This document shows positions 54,496 to 63,217 of a stretch of 64,000 nt of DNA, in pieces (positions within the stretch are counted from its first letter, which is position 1; the number at the start of each line of letters is the position of its first letter). The notes beneath the pieces were generated by a model, which was given only the letters and a program-made list of their open reading frames with translations, was not told where the DNA came from and ran no database searches. The position numbers and the translations under genes were made by a program. The stretch lies in NCBI GenBank assembly GCA_942492935.1, contig OW818654.1, positions 2,728,001 to 2,792,000 of the forward strand, read 5' to 3'. The DNA comes from JANJUO01 sp942492935. GTDB lineage: Bacteria > Bacteroidota > Ignavibacteria > Kapaibacteriales > UBA2268.

Positions 54496-55410
54496 ATGTC
54501 AGTAGAAACAATAACATATTACTCTTTGGAGAAAGCACTTGCAGATGCAGAGAACGTGCTTTCTTTAGATTTGCATTACAAAGATTTAGACGAATTTCCC
54601 GAAGACATCTTCAAATTAACTAACCTAAAAGAATTAATATTGTGGAACAACAGAATTTCTTACATTCCAGAAAAGATTGGTCAGTTGAAGAATTTAAGAA
54701 AATTAGACCTTAGTGGCAACAGACTTGTTACCATACCATCAACTATTGGTGATTTGGAAAATCTTGAAGTTTTAGTTATAAGTTGGAATAAACTTAGAGA
54801 AATTCCATCAAGTATAGGAAATTTGAAAAATCTCAAGAAATTAGGACTTAACCACAATACAATACGCGAAATACCTGAATCAATCGGAAATTTAACTTCA
54901 ATGAAAGAAATTATTCTTGAAGCTAATGAATTGACAGAACTTCCAGATTCAATAGGAAATCTTACTAATTTGGAAAAATTGAGAGTGCAATGTAATAATC
55001 TCAATAGTTTGCCCAACTCAATTTGTAATTTAACAAACTTAGTTAAAATTGAAGCATACGAAAACCAAATTGCTGAATTGCCAGAAAATTTCGGAAATTT
55101 AGTAAATCTTGAAAAGTTAAGATTATTCAAAAATCTTCTAACACATTTACCTGAAAACTTTGTAAATCTTACCAAGTTGCAAAAACTTTATCTTTATGAA
55201 AATGAGTTGAAATCACTACCAGAAGCATTTGGAAATCTTGTCAATCTTGAAGAATTTGAAATTGGTTTGAATATGCTCGATAGAATGCCTGATAGTATAG
55301 AAAAAATGACTAAATTAAAAAAAGTATCACTTCTTAGAAATGAATTTTCTGAAACTGAAATTACAAAAATCAAAACTTTGTGGTCTAATGCAAGAATTGA
55401 TTGGAATTAA
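54496..55410 (+). CDS. Leucine-rich repeat protein
   Basis: 304 residues with about eleven 23-residue LRRs, consensus LxxLPxSIGNLxNLxxLxLxxN (first at about residue 23, for example KNLRKLDLSGNRL). There is no signal peptide or CTD, so it should be cytoplasmic, unlike most LRR proteins of the phylum. The ATG at 54496 has GGAGG six bases upstream (54486-54490), supporting the start. These plant-intracellular-like LRRs serve protein binding; no catalytic domain is fused. A strong terminator follows. Confidence 0.85.
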   Translation: MSVETITYYSLEKALADAENVLSLDLHYKDLDEFPEDIFKLTNLKELILWNNRISYIPEKIGQLKNLRKLDLSGNRLVTIPSTIGDLENLEVLVISWNKLREIPSSIGNLKNLKKLGLNHNTIREIPESIGNLTSMKEIILEANELTELPDSIGNLTNLEKLRVQCNNLNSLPNSICNLTNLVKIEAYENQIAELPENFGNLVNLEKLRLFKNLLTHLPENFVNLTKLQKLYLYENELKSLPEAFGNLVNLEEFEIGLNMLDRMPDSIEKMTKLKKVSLLRNEFSETEITKIKTLWSNARIDWN

Positions 55411-55439
55411 TTATTAATAATAATTGATAACCATGTAAA

Positions 55440-55476
55440 AAATAACCCCATTTTAAACGTGGGGTTATTTTTTTAT
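55440..55476. terminator. Bidirectional terminator
   Basis: AAATAACCCCA (55440-55450) pairs perfectly with TGGGGTTATTT (55460-55470), then T run. It lies between the convergent LRR and PLP-enzyme genes. Confidence 0.88.
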
Positions 55477-55498
55477 AAATATATATGTAATTTATGTT

Positions 55499-56962
55499 TT
55501 ACAATTTAAACCATTCATCTACATTCTTGGAAATCTCACAATTGAATGTTTTATGAATAAATTCATTTTTATGAATATCGTAATAATAATCTTTTGCTAA
55601 TTTTTCAGAGTGTTTTGCAATATAATTTAGTGCATCAATAAAAGCAAAAATTTCATCATCAGTCGTTGTTGGATGAAATGATGCTCTTACCCAACCTGGC
55701 TTATCTTCCAAATTGCCACTATCTATTTTACAAGTTATTGAGTGTGATTGCTCCCAATTCACATTAAGTAGATAATGTCCATAAGTTCCAGCACATGAGC
55801 ACCCTCCTCTTGTTTGGATTCCAAAATAGTCATTTAATAATCTCACAGCTAAATTATAATGTATATCATCAAAATAAAATGAGAAAATAGATAATCTATG
55901 TTCAATATTATCAGCAAGTATATGTAGCTTAGGAATTTTTCTTAAATTTTCAAATAAAATTTGATTAATTTCACTCTCTCGTTTTTCGATTTTCTTAACA
56001 TCCATTTCTTCTTTTAATTTTACTGCAAGTGCAGCTCTGATACCTTGTAAAAATCCGGGTGTTCCTCCATCTTCTCGTGCTTCAATATCTTCAATAAAAC
56101 TATGCTGTCCCCATGGATTCGTCCAATTTACAGTACCACCACCGGGATTATCGGGAACTCGATTATTATACAAGTGTTTATTAAACACCATAACTCCATT
56201 TGTTCCAGGTCCACCAAGAAATTTGTGTGGTGAGAAAAAGACTGCATCTAATCTGGCATTTGAATTTTCTGGGTGCATATCAATTTTTGTGTATGGTGCA
56301 GAAGCAGCATAATCAGCAAAGCAAAATCCATTATAAGCATGCATTATTTCAGATAATTCAGAAATTTGTGTTTGAATTCCAGTTACATTTGAACATGCAG
56401 AGAATGAACCTATTTTAACTTTTTTATGTTCGTATTGTTTTATCTTTTTTTCTAAAAATTCTATATCGACAAGTCCATTTTTATTAGGTGGAATAACTAC
56501 TACTTCGGCAATGGATTCCATCCAACTCGTTTGATTAGAATGATGTTCTAAATGAGTAATAAATACAACTGGCTTATCTTCATCTTTAAGCTCCAAAAAT
56601 GGCATTACTTTTTCAGGTACACGTAATCCAAGAATTCGTTGAAATTTACTTAATGCACCAGTCATACCTGTTCCAGAAAAGATGATTGCATCATCTTTAG
56701 AGGCATTTAGATGGTCTTTGATAATACTTTGTGACTTATGATAAGCATAAGTCATTGTTGTGCCTGTAGCATTCGTTTCAGTATGAGTATTTGCCACAAA
56801 GCAACCAAAAGTTTCAATCATTTTTTCTTCAATCGGCTTATATAATCTTCCGCTTGCTGTCCAGTCTAAATATTGAATTTTTTTTATACCAAAAGGTGAA
56901 AGAAATTCTTGCTCGATACCTAATATGTTTTTTCTAAATTTGCTAAAATAATCCTGCATCAT
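55499..56962 (-). CDS. Class V aminotransferase-fold PLP enzyme (cysteine desulfurase-like)
   Basis: 487 residues. The N-terminal YLDWTASGRLYKPIEEKM is followed by HTETNATG, an Asp in CFADYAASAPY, and the PLP lysine at residue 247 in FFSPHKFLGGPGTNG. A conserved GGCSCAGTYGH holds cysteines at the position of a cysteine-desulfurase active site. The protein is longer than IscS and SufS, with an extra C-terminal domain. Function uncertain: a desulfurase or a related lyase of unknown substrate. Cytoplasmic, single gene. Confidence 0.82.
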   Translation of the reverse strand: MMQDYFSKFRKNILGIEQEFLSPFGIKKIQYLDWTASGRLYKPIEEKMIETFGCFVANTHTETNATGTTMTYAYHKSQSIIKDHLNASKDDAIIFSGTGMTGALSKFQRILGLRVPEKVMPFLELKDEDKPVVFITHLEHHSNQTSWMESIAEVVVIPPNKNGLVDIEFLEKKIKQYEHKKVKIGSFSACSNVTGIQTQISELSEIMHAYNGFCFADYAASAPYTKIDMHPENSNARLDAVFFSPHKFLGGPGTNGVMVFNKHLYNNRVPDNPGGGTVNWTNPWGQHSFIEDIEAREDGGTPGFLQGIRAALAVKLKEEMDVKKIEKRESEINQILFENLRKIPKLHILADNIEHRLSIFSFYFDDIHYNLAVRLLNDYFGIQTRGGCSCAGTYGHYLLNVNWEQSHSITCKIDSGNLEDKPGWVRASFHPTTTDDEIFAFIDALNYIAKHSEKLAKDYYYDIHKNEFIHKTFNCEISKNVDEWFKL

Positions 56963-57301
56963 ATTCCCAAAATAAAAATTTCAATTTCCAAAATGCAAAA
57001 TTACGAAATATCAATGAAATAATATTAGTAAACAATTTTTGATTTGTTGCTAAGTATAAATTATATCTGAAGTTTTTGTTTATATCAGTTCAAATATTGT
57101 AATTTAATAAAAGTGAAATTAGAATTTTTTAAAATTCATAAGTATTCATCAATGTTCATTTCATTAAATCTAAAATTGCATTACACTAATCATATTTAAG
57201 TTGTTGGTTTTATTTAAAATGGAAGTTTAGTTCCTAATTATTTTTGTTTTATTTCGTCATTTCATATAATTATGATTGTGATTTTAAATCTATTGAAACA
57301 A
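56963..57301. other. Gene-free interval
   Basis: About 340 A+T-rich bases between divergent genes, which must contain both promoters. No repeat or structured element is visible. Confidence 0.5.
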
Positions 57302-59746
57302 ATGAAATTATATATATTTTTTGTATTGGTCTGTTTTACTTATTCATTATCTGCCGAAAGTCTATTAAAAAGAGATACTATTTACAATTTAAATGGAATT
57401 GTATTTGCTGATGAGAATAATGAGCCGTTAAGGAGCGTTACAATCAGAGTTGCGGATAGTCCCAAAGGTGCGATAACTAATTCAAATGGAGAATTTTCAA
57501 TTAATATCGAAAAGGGTTTTCACCAACTAATACTAACTATGGTTGGTAGGGAAAGAAAAATTGTTGATGTTGATTTGCAAAAAGATTCTACTTTTTTAAT
57601 TATTAATTTAAAAATTAATAGTGCATTACTTGATGGTGTGGAAGTAATTGCGGAAGACCCTGGTATGAGAATGATGAGAAAAGTAATTGAGAAAAAAATC
57701 AAGCAGTATGATTCAATAAATACTTATAAATACACTCTTTATACCAAGTTCGTAGCATCAACCGATACATTAACTGCTGGCAGAACCGATAATCCGATTG
57801 ACACAACAATAGTTTCAATTTTCGAATCATATTCCAATGGCTATTATGAAAAGCCAGATAATTATTATAATGAAATATTTCAACGAAGACAAAGTGTAAA
57901 TATTCCTCCACAAGCAAATTTCCTTGTTTTTGGAACAAATGTAAATATTTACGATGATTTTATCAAGTTCTTAAGTGAAGAAATTTATACACCATTTCAC
58001 CCATCAGCACCTGATTTTTACGAATTTATACTCGATACAAATTTTCATTCTGACGATTTACCAGTTGGTGGTAGAATAATTGTATATCCTGCGTCAGAAC
58101 AAAGAAGACTGTTTACTGGCTATATCAATATTGACCCAGAAAAATTAATACCAATATCTGTTGAATTAGTGCCTAATAGTGTGGTTCGACTTCCATTCAA
58201 TACCAAACTAATTGTTAAACAATCATTTCAACTTGTAGATAATAATTTTGTAATGCCAGATAAATTATCAATTAATACAAGCTCTAATGCAAATATTTTT
58301 GGTATAATTAATCCACGACTTGACATAAGTTTAACTACTGTTGCTAATAATTTCAATATCAATATCCCAATTGAAAAAAATGTATTCAACAGCAGAAGAG
58401 TAGAAGCAAGCGAACAAGCTGATGAATTCGATACTATTTTTTGGGATAAAAATATGATTATTCCACTTACTGAAATTGAAAAACAGTCTTATGAAGCTAT
58501 CAGATTAGCTCGTGAAACTCCTGATTCAGCAGCAGGTACATCAATATTTGAGCAGTATTTTAGTCCCATTACAAGGCAGGTAGCAAAACTAAATCAAAAA
58601 CCATTTACTGGTTTGGGAGATATGTTCATTTATAATAGAGTTCAGGGATTTAATCTTGGAATATCTGTTAATGATGAAATAATTAAAAGTATCGAAGCAT
58701 TTGGAAAAATTGCATATAGTTTTTCAGATGAAAAGTTGAATTTCAATTTGGGTATTAATTACTATTTTGATGATAAAAAGCAATTCAAATTTAGTAGTAA
58801 TTATTATGATAATTTGCAAAGAAGTGATGACCCTTATGTTATTAGAGTTCCTACAATCACATGGACAGCATTATTAAATAAGAGTGATTATGGGGATTAC
58901 TACTACGCAAAAGGACAAGAATTATCCTTATCAGCTGGGTTTGGACAGTTGAGATTTATTCGCAGAGATGTATTTGAAAGACCTTATTTGTTTAAAATAT
59001 ATGCTCGAAGAGAGGAGCAAAGTAATGCAAAAAGCAATGCAGATTTTTCATTTTTCAATAGAAGTGGTCAATTTAGAGAAAATCCTGTAATAACAGATGG
59101 ATTAATGAATACAATTGGATTTGATATAAATTGGAATTTTAATAGAGAACGCAGGATGTCAAATTTTGGTTTTTATTTTGGAGGCGAATTTTCAGACCCA
59201 AATATAATTCCATCTGATTTTAATTTTTCAAAATATCTAATTATGATGAATTTACGAACTAAAACACTACCTCTATGGCAACTTGATGTTAGATTTAGTG
59301 CAGGATTAGCTGAAGGTAAAGTGCCCGCACAAAAATTCTTTTCCCTTGAATCATCATCATCATTTATAACGGGTAACTCGTCATTTAGAAGTATGTCCAC
59401 AAAAGAATTTTACGGAAATAGATTTTTTGCATTTTCATTTGAACATAATTTTGGAGAAGTTATTCCCGGAATATTAAGAATACCCGGTATTGCTGAATTT
59501 GGAATTGAATTTATACTGAATGCTAATATTGGATATAGTGAATTCTCTGAAGATGCCTTATTTTCTGATTTAAATGGAATTAAAATTATTCCTCAATCAA
59601 CGGAAAGTACTATGGATAAATATTATTATGAATTTGGATTGGGGTTGAATAGAATACTTCTGTTTTTAAGGGCAGATATTTCAGCCAGATTTTCTCAATT
59701 TGAAACGCCAAAATTTTCTTTTACTGTAACAAATGCATCATTTTGA
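57302..59746 (+). CDS. DUF5686 outer-membrane protein with carboxypeptidase-regulatory-like domain
   Basis: 814 residues from the ATG at 57302, which gives a signal peptide ending SLSAE. A CarboxypepD_reg-like beta-sandwich follows (LNGIVFADENNEPLRSVTIRV...GAITNSNGEFSINI), then the long DUF5686 region (GGRIIVYPASEQRRLFTGYI) that ends in beta-barrel-like strands (FGLGLNRILLFLRADISARF). This architecture is common in Bacteroidota outer membranes; function unknown, but it resembles TonB-dependent receptor companions. Convergent with the next gene across a perfect hairpin. Confidence 0.82.
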   Translation: MKLYIFFVLVCFTYSLSAESLLKRDTIYNLNGIVFADENNEPLRSVTIRVADSPKGAITNSNGEFSINIEKGFHQLILTMVGRERKIVDVDLQKDSTFLIINLKINSALLDGVEVIAEDPGMRMMRKVIEKKIKQYDSINTYKYTLYTKFVASTDTLTAGRTDNPIDTTIVSIFESYSNGYYEKPDNYYNEIFQRRQSVNIPPQANFLVFGTNVNIYDDFIKFLSEEIYTPFHPSAPDFYEFILDTNFHSDDLPVGGRIIVYPASEQRRLFTGYINIDPEKLIPISVELVPNSVVRLPFNTKLIVKQSFQLVDNNFVMPDKLSINTSSNANIFGIINPRLDISLTTVANNFNINIPIEKNVFNSRRVEASEQADEFDTIFWDKNMIIPLTEIEKQSYEAIRLARETPDSAAGTSIFEQYFSPITRQVAKLNQKPFTGLGDMFIYNRVQGFNLGISVNDEIIKSIEAFGKIAYSFSDEKLNFNLGINYYFDDKKQFKFSSNYYDNLQRSDDPYVIRVPTITWTALLNKSDYGDYYYAKGQELSLSAGFGQLRFIRRDVFERPYLFKIYARREEQSNAKSNADFSFFNRSGQFRENPVITDGLMNTIGFDINWNFNRERRMSNFGFYFGGEFSDPNIIPSDFNFSKYLIMMNLRTKTLPLWQLDVRFSAGLAEGKVPAQKFFSLESSSSFITGNSSFRSMSTKEFYGNRFFAFSFEHNFGEVIPGILRIPGIAEFGIEFILNANIGYSEFSEDALFSDLNGIKIIPQSTESTMDKYYYEFGLGLNRILLFLRADISARFSQFETPKFSFTVTNASF

Positions 59747-59766
59747 TAATTCAAAATGATGCATTT
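59731..59766. terminator. Bidirectional terminator overlapping a stop codon
   Basis: A perfect 16-bp inverted repeat (AAATGCATCATTTTGA at 59731-59746 with 59751-59766) with a 4-base loop. The TGA of the DUF5686 gene is part of its left arm. Confidence 0.85.
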
Positions 59767-59777
59767 GTAAAATACTT

Positions 59778-60401
59778 TTAAGAGTATGCTTGTACAACTC
59801 CATCTTCGGTGAGTTTTCCAATAATGAAATAGCCATCTGATTCGCTTCCACAAGCTAATGTCATTTCATTTTGATAAATTAAAAATTCATGTTTGATTAT
59901 ATCAAAACCATTAATAATCAAAAGAGTAGTTAATGAATTGAATAATAATTCAACCAAATCGTTCATATCACCATCAAAACTCTTCAATGAATTAGATAAA
60001 GTCTTATACGCTTTCAATTCAGATTGTTTGCCTTGTGGTTCCCATAATTTATTAATAAACCAATCATTAGGTTTGTCATTTGGTGAGTATTTAGAGGCAG
60101 TCATTACTAATTGAATTTCTGGAACTGGTCCGGGTATGCCTTCTGTAATCGAATTATCAACGTGACAAAACCAAATAGATTTAGCTGGACTTGGCATTGG
60201 ATCCTGTGTAATGGTAGAAACTAACCAATTTTCGAATTCAACTAATACTCGGTTAAAATCCATTGTTTTCAATGAATGAGTATTAAAACCAGGAAATAGC
60301 TTTTGTAATGCGTTAGTTAATGCCTCTTTTCCTTCATCCATATCATACTGCATTTCAATTATACGATGCACAAATTTTTTAATTTCTTCATTTTTATTCA
60401 T
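59778..60401 (-). CDS. Protein of unknown function
   Basis: 207 residues, soluble, no signal peptide. Conserved-looking stretches are KSIWFCHVDNSITEG and KPNDWFINKLWEPQG; I do not recognise the family. It lies 13 bases after msrB on the same strand, so the two share an operon, with an oxidative-stress or protein-repair link only as a guess. Confidence 0.65.
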   Translation of the reverse strand: MNKNEEIKKFVHRIIEMQYDMDEGKEALTNALQKLFPGFNTHSLKTMDFNRVLVEFENWLVSTITQDPMPSPAKSIWFCHVDNSITEGIPGPVPEIQLVMTASKYSPNDKPNDWFINKLWEPQGKQSELKAYKTLSNSLKSFDGDMNDLVELLFNSLTTLLIINGFDIIKHEFLIYQNEMTLACGSESDGYFIIGKLTEDGVVQAYS

Positions 60402-60414
60402 ATTTTTTCTCTTT

Positions 60415-60924
60415 TTACTTTTTTTTAAAATCCAAACTTACGGAATTTATACAATATCTCAAACCTGTAGGTTGAGGACCATCATCAAAAATATGTCCAA
60501 GATGACCTCCACAATTACTACATACAACTTCTGTTCTTATCATTCCAAAACTTGAATCAGGAATTTCTGTTATTGCATCATTATTATGTGCATCATAAAA
60601 TGAGGGCCAACCACAATGTGACTCAAACTTTGTATCAGAATCAAATAGTTTTGCACCACATCCTTTACAGAAATATTCACCTTTTTCAAAATGTAAATTA
60701 TACTCTCCAGTACCAGGTCTTTCAGTCGCTTTTTCTCTCAAAACGCTAAATTCACTATCCTTTAATATTGATTTCCACTCAGCATCAGTTTTTGTAATCG
60801 GAAAATTCATTTCTTTATCCTTTAGTTTAATCTTATCAATTTGTAATTTACCCTCATTATTACCTTGTGAGCAAGATAAAATAAATATTAAGAAGAAAAC
60901 ATTAATATATAAACAAATTCTCAT
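60415..60924 (-). CDS. msrB: Peptide-methionine (R)-S-oxide reductase, lipoprotein
   Basis: 169 residues. A signal with LSC lipobox (residues 15-18) anchors the enzyme in the periplasmic face of a membrane. The SelR domain shows the zinc cysteines in CKGCG and CSNCGGHLGHIF, and the catalytic Cys in GLRYCINSVSLDF. It reduces R-methionine sulfoxide in exported proteins. The domain is complete. First gene of an operon with the 207-residue protein. Confidence 0.93.
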   Translation of the reverse strand: MRICLYINVFFLIFILSCSQGNNEGKLQIDKIKLKDKEMNFPITKTDAEWKSILKDSEFSVLREKATERPGTGEYNLHFEKGEYFCKGCGAKLFDSDTKFESHCGWPSFYDAHNNDAITEIPDSSFGMIRTEVVCSNCGGHLGHIFDDGPQPTGLRYCINSVSLDFKKK

Positions 60925-61075
60925 AATTATTTATTTAGTAAATTAACAAGTTATTTTAAACGAATTGAATATATTATTTATTTCAAAATTTATTGATATT
61001 AAAAAAAATATTTTTTTAGTTAGTCAATATAACACTAATTTTGTAATTGATTTTTTAGATTTTAGTGAATTTTAT

Positions 61076-61816
61076 ATGCTGAACGGCAAAAAAATAATTG
61101 TAGTTTTACCGGCATACAATGCCGAATTAACTTTAGAAAAAACATACAATGAAATACCACACGATATTGTTGATGAAGTAATCCTTGTAGATGATGCCAG
61201 TAAAGATAAAACTGTTGAACTTGCAAAGAGTTTAGGAATTGAAAAAATTATACGACATCAAAGAAACAAAGGTTATGGTGCTAATCAAAAAACTTGCTAT
61301 AAAAAAGCAATAGAATCAGGTGCTGATATTGTAATAATGCTTCATCCTGACTATCAATATACACCTTTGTTGATTCCAGCAATGTCTTCAATGATTGCAT
61401 CAGGTATTTATCCAGTAGTATTGGGTTCAAGAATACTTGGCAAAGGTGCTTTAAAAGGTGGAATGCCCATATATAAATATATAGCAAACAGATTTTTAAC
61501 TTTATTCCAAAATATTATGCTTCGGCAGAAGTTATCTGAATATCATACTGGATATAGAGCATTTTCCAAAGAAGTACTCGATGCTGTTAATTATGAAGCT
61601 AATTCTGATGATTTTGTATTTGATAATCAAATGCTGGCTCAGATTTTCTTTAAAGGATATGAAATTGCTGAAATTACTTGTCCTACGAAATATTTCAAAG
61701 AAGCATCATCAATTAATTTCAAAAGAAGTATGCAATATGGTTTAGGAGTACTTGGAGTTAGTATATTATTTGTGCTTAATAAAATTGGTTTAAAGAAAAC
61801 TGACATTTTTTTGTAG
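61076..61816 (+). CDS. Family 2 glycosyltransferase (dolichyl-phosphate mannosyltransferase-like)
   Basis: 246 residues from the ATG at 61076 (earlier ATG at 60965 codes for a low-complexity tail). GT-A fold: IIVVLPAYNAELTLEKTYNEIP, the nucleotide-binding VILVDDASKDKTVELA, the acceptor/metal region IVIMLHPDYQYTPLLIP, and GYRAFSKEVL. C-terminal hydrophobic stretch YGLGVLGVSILFVL may bind the membrane edge. It moves a sugar to a lipid phosphate or similar; donor and acceptor unknown. Confidence 0.85.
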   Translation: MLNGKKIIVVLPAYNAELTLEKTYNEIPHDIVDEVILVDDASKDKTVELAKSLGIEKIIRHQRNKGYGANQKTCYKKAIESGADIVIMLHPDYQYTPLLIPAMSSMIASGIYPVVLGSRILGKGALKGGMPIYKYIANRFLTLFQNIMLRQKLSEYHTGYRAFSKEVLDAVNYEANSDDFVFDNQMLAQIFFKGYEIAEITCPTKYFKEASSINFKRSMQYGLGVLGVSILFVLNKIGLKKTDIFL

Positions 61817-61883
61817 CTTGTATGAATAAAATTATTCAGCCAATTTTTTTTGAAATTTCAATCCGTGAGCTGTTTTTATGAGT

Positions 61884-61962
61884 TGTCATTTTAAACTTTT
61901 TTCAGAATCCATTCATTTTGTTTTACATAATTGAGAAATGCCACACTTGAACAGTGTGGCAT
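61884..61962. repeat. Dispersed repeat in inverted orientation plus hairpin
   Basis: 61884-61912 is the reverse complement of the ATTCTGAAAAAAGTTCAAAA/TGACA module. 61938-61962 is a hairpin, ATGCCACACT with AGTGTGGCAT. This lies in the intergenic space between the convergent glycosyltransferase and epimerase genes. Confidence 0.6.
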
Positions 61963-61991
61963 CTAAATAGCGGATAAACTTCAATTAATAT

Positions 61992-62966
61992 TTATATCAA
62001 ACCTGCATTGTGCTTTTCAGTCAATCTTTGAATCATATCTTTAGTCATTGATTCTAAATTAAAAGCAGGATTCCAATTCCACTCTTCTCTTGCTGATGAG
62101 TCATCAATTGATTGGGGCCAAGAATCTGCAATTGCTTGACGATAATCAGGATTATAAGTAATTTCAAATTCAGGTATATGCTTTTTAATTTCATTAGCTA
62201 AAGTAGCAGGGTCGAAACTCATTGATGCTACATTAAAATCGCTATGATGTTTCAAATTAGAAAAATCCGCTTCTGCAAGGTCAATTGTTGCTTTAATACA
62301 ATCAGGCATATACATCATAGGCATAGTAGTATCTTCTCTTAAAAAACAATTATAGAATTTCTTCTTTACAGCTTCATAGAAAATTTCAACTGCATAATCT
62401 GTAGTTCCTCCCCCAGGCAATGTTTCAGATGAAATTATACCAGGATAACGTAACCCACGACAATCAAGCCCGAATTTTTGTACATAATAGTCACAAAGTA
62501 ACTCACCTGCAACTTTTGTAACGCCATACATTGAAGATGGTTTCAAAACACTTTCCTGTGGAGTATTCACTCTTGGCACTCCTTTTCCCCAAACTGCTAT
62601 TGAACTTGGGATAATAACTCTTGCCATTTCGTATTTTACACCCAAATCCAATACATTCATTGTGCCATTCATATTGACATTCCAGCATAAATGCGGGTCG
62701 CGTTCTCCAACTGCAGATAAAATTGCAGCAAGGTGAAAAATTGTATCAATATCATATTTGATAACAGCTTGACGTATTGATTCCGCTTTTGTAACATCAA
62801 TTACTTCATAAGGACCGCTTTGGGCTATGGCTTTGGGAGGATTATGACGAACATCTGATGCGATTACGTTTTCAGCACCATATTTTTTTCTTAACACAAG
62901 AGTTAACTCTGAACCAATTTGCCCATTAGCACCGGTAACAAGAATTTTCTTCATTTCTTTTTTCAT
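61992..62966 (-). CDS. NAD-dependent epimerase/dehydratase, L-threonine 3-dehydrogenase (short-chain type)
   Basis: 324 residues from the ATG at 62966 (MKKEMKKILVTGANGQIGS). Rossmann motif GANGQIGSE, the catalytic pair Tyr-x-x-x-Lys in SMYGVTKVAGELL, and the signature LRYPGIISSETLPGGGTTDYAVE of the short-chain threonine 3-dehydrogenases (TDH/KBL pathway). It oxidises L-threonine to 2-amino-3-oxobutyrate. The KBL ligase partner is not in the window. Cytoplasmic, single gene. Confidence 0.88.
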   Translation of the reverse strand: MKKEMKKILVTGANGQIGSELTLVLRKKYGAENVIASDVRHNPPKAIAQSGPYEVIDVTKAESIRQAVIKYDIDTIFHLAAILSAVGERDPHLCWNVNMNGTMNVLDLGVKYEMARVIIPSSIAVWGKGVPRVNTPQESVLKPSSMYGVTKVAGELLCDYYVQKFGLDCRGLRYPGIISSETLPGGGTTDYAVEIFYEAVKKKFYNCFLREDTTMPMMYMPDCIKATIDLAEADFSNLKHHSDFNVASMSFDPATLANEIKKHIPEFEITYNPDYRQAIADSWPQSIDDSSAREEWNWNPAFNLESMTKDMIQRLTEKHNAGLI

Positions 62967-63217
62967 AACAAACCTAATTTCATTTTCAAATAATAAAATT
63001 TTAAAATACAAAATTAACTAAAATTCTTAATAAAAATTAATAAAATTATTAATAGTGTACAAAACAAAATCAATCGGTACTTGTTGCTTAATATAAAAAA
63101 ATGTATATGAACTAAATTTCATATTCAATTGACATATTTCGGAAAATATTTATTGGCGATAAAAATATCTGCAGAAAATCAAGAACTTACAATATCACTT
63201 CAGAAATGAATATATGA

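Noticed and set aside
54681..55175. 164-codon ORF antisense to the LRR gene
   Set aside because: A shadow of the regular LRR codons; no start context, and the other strand has a real protein.
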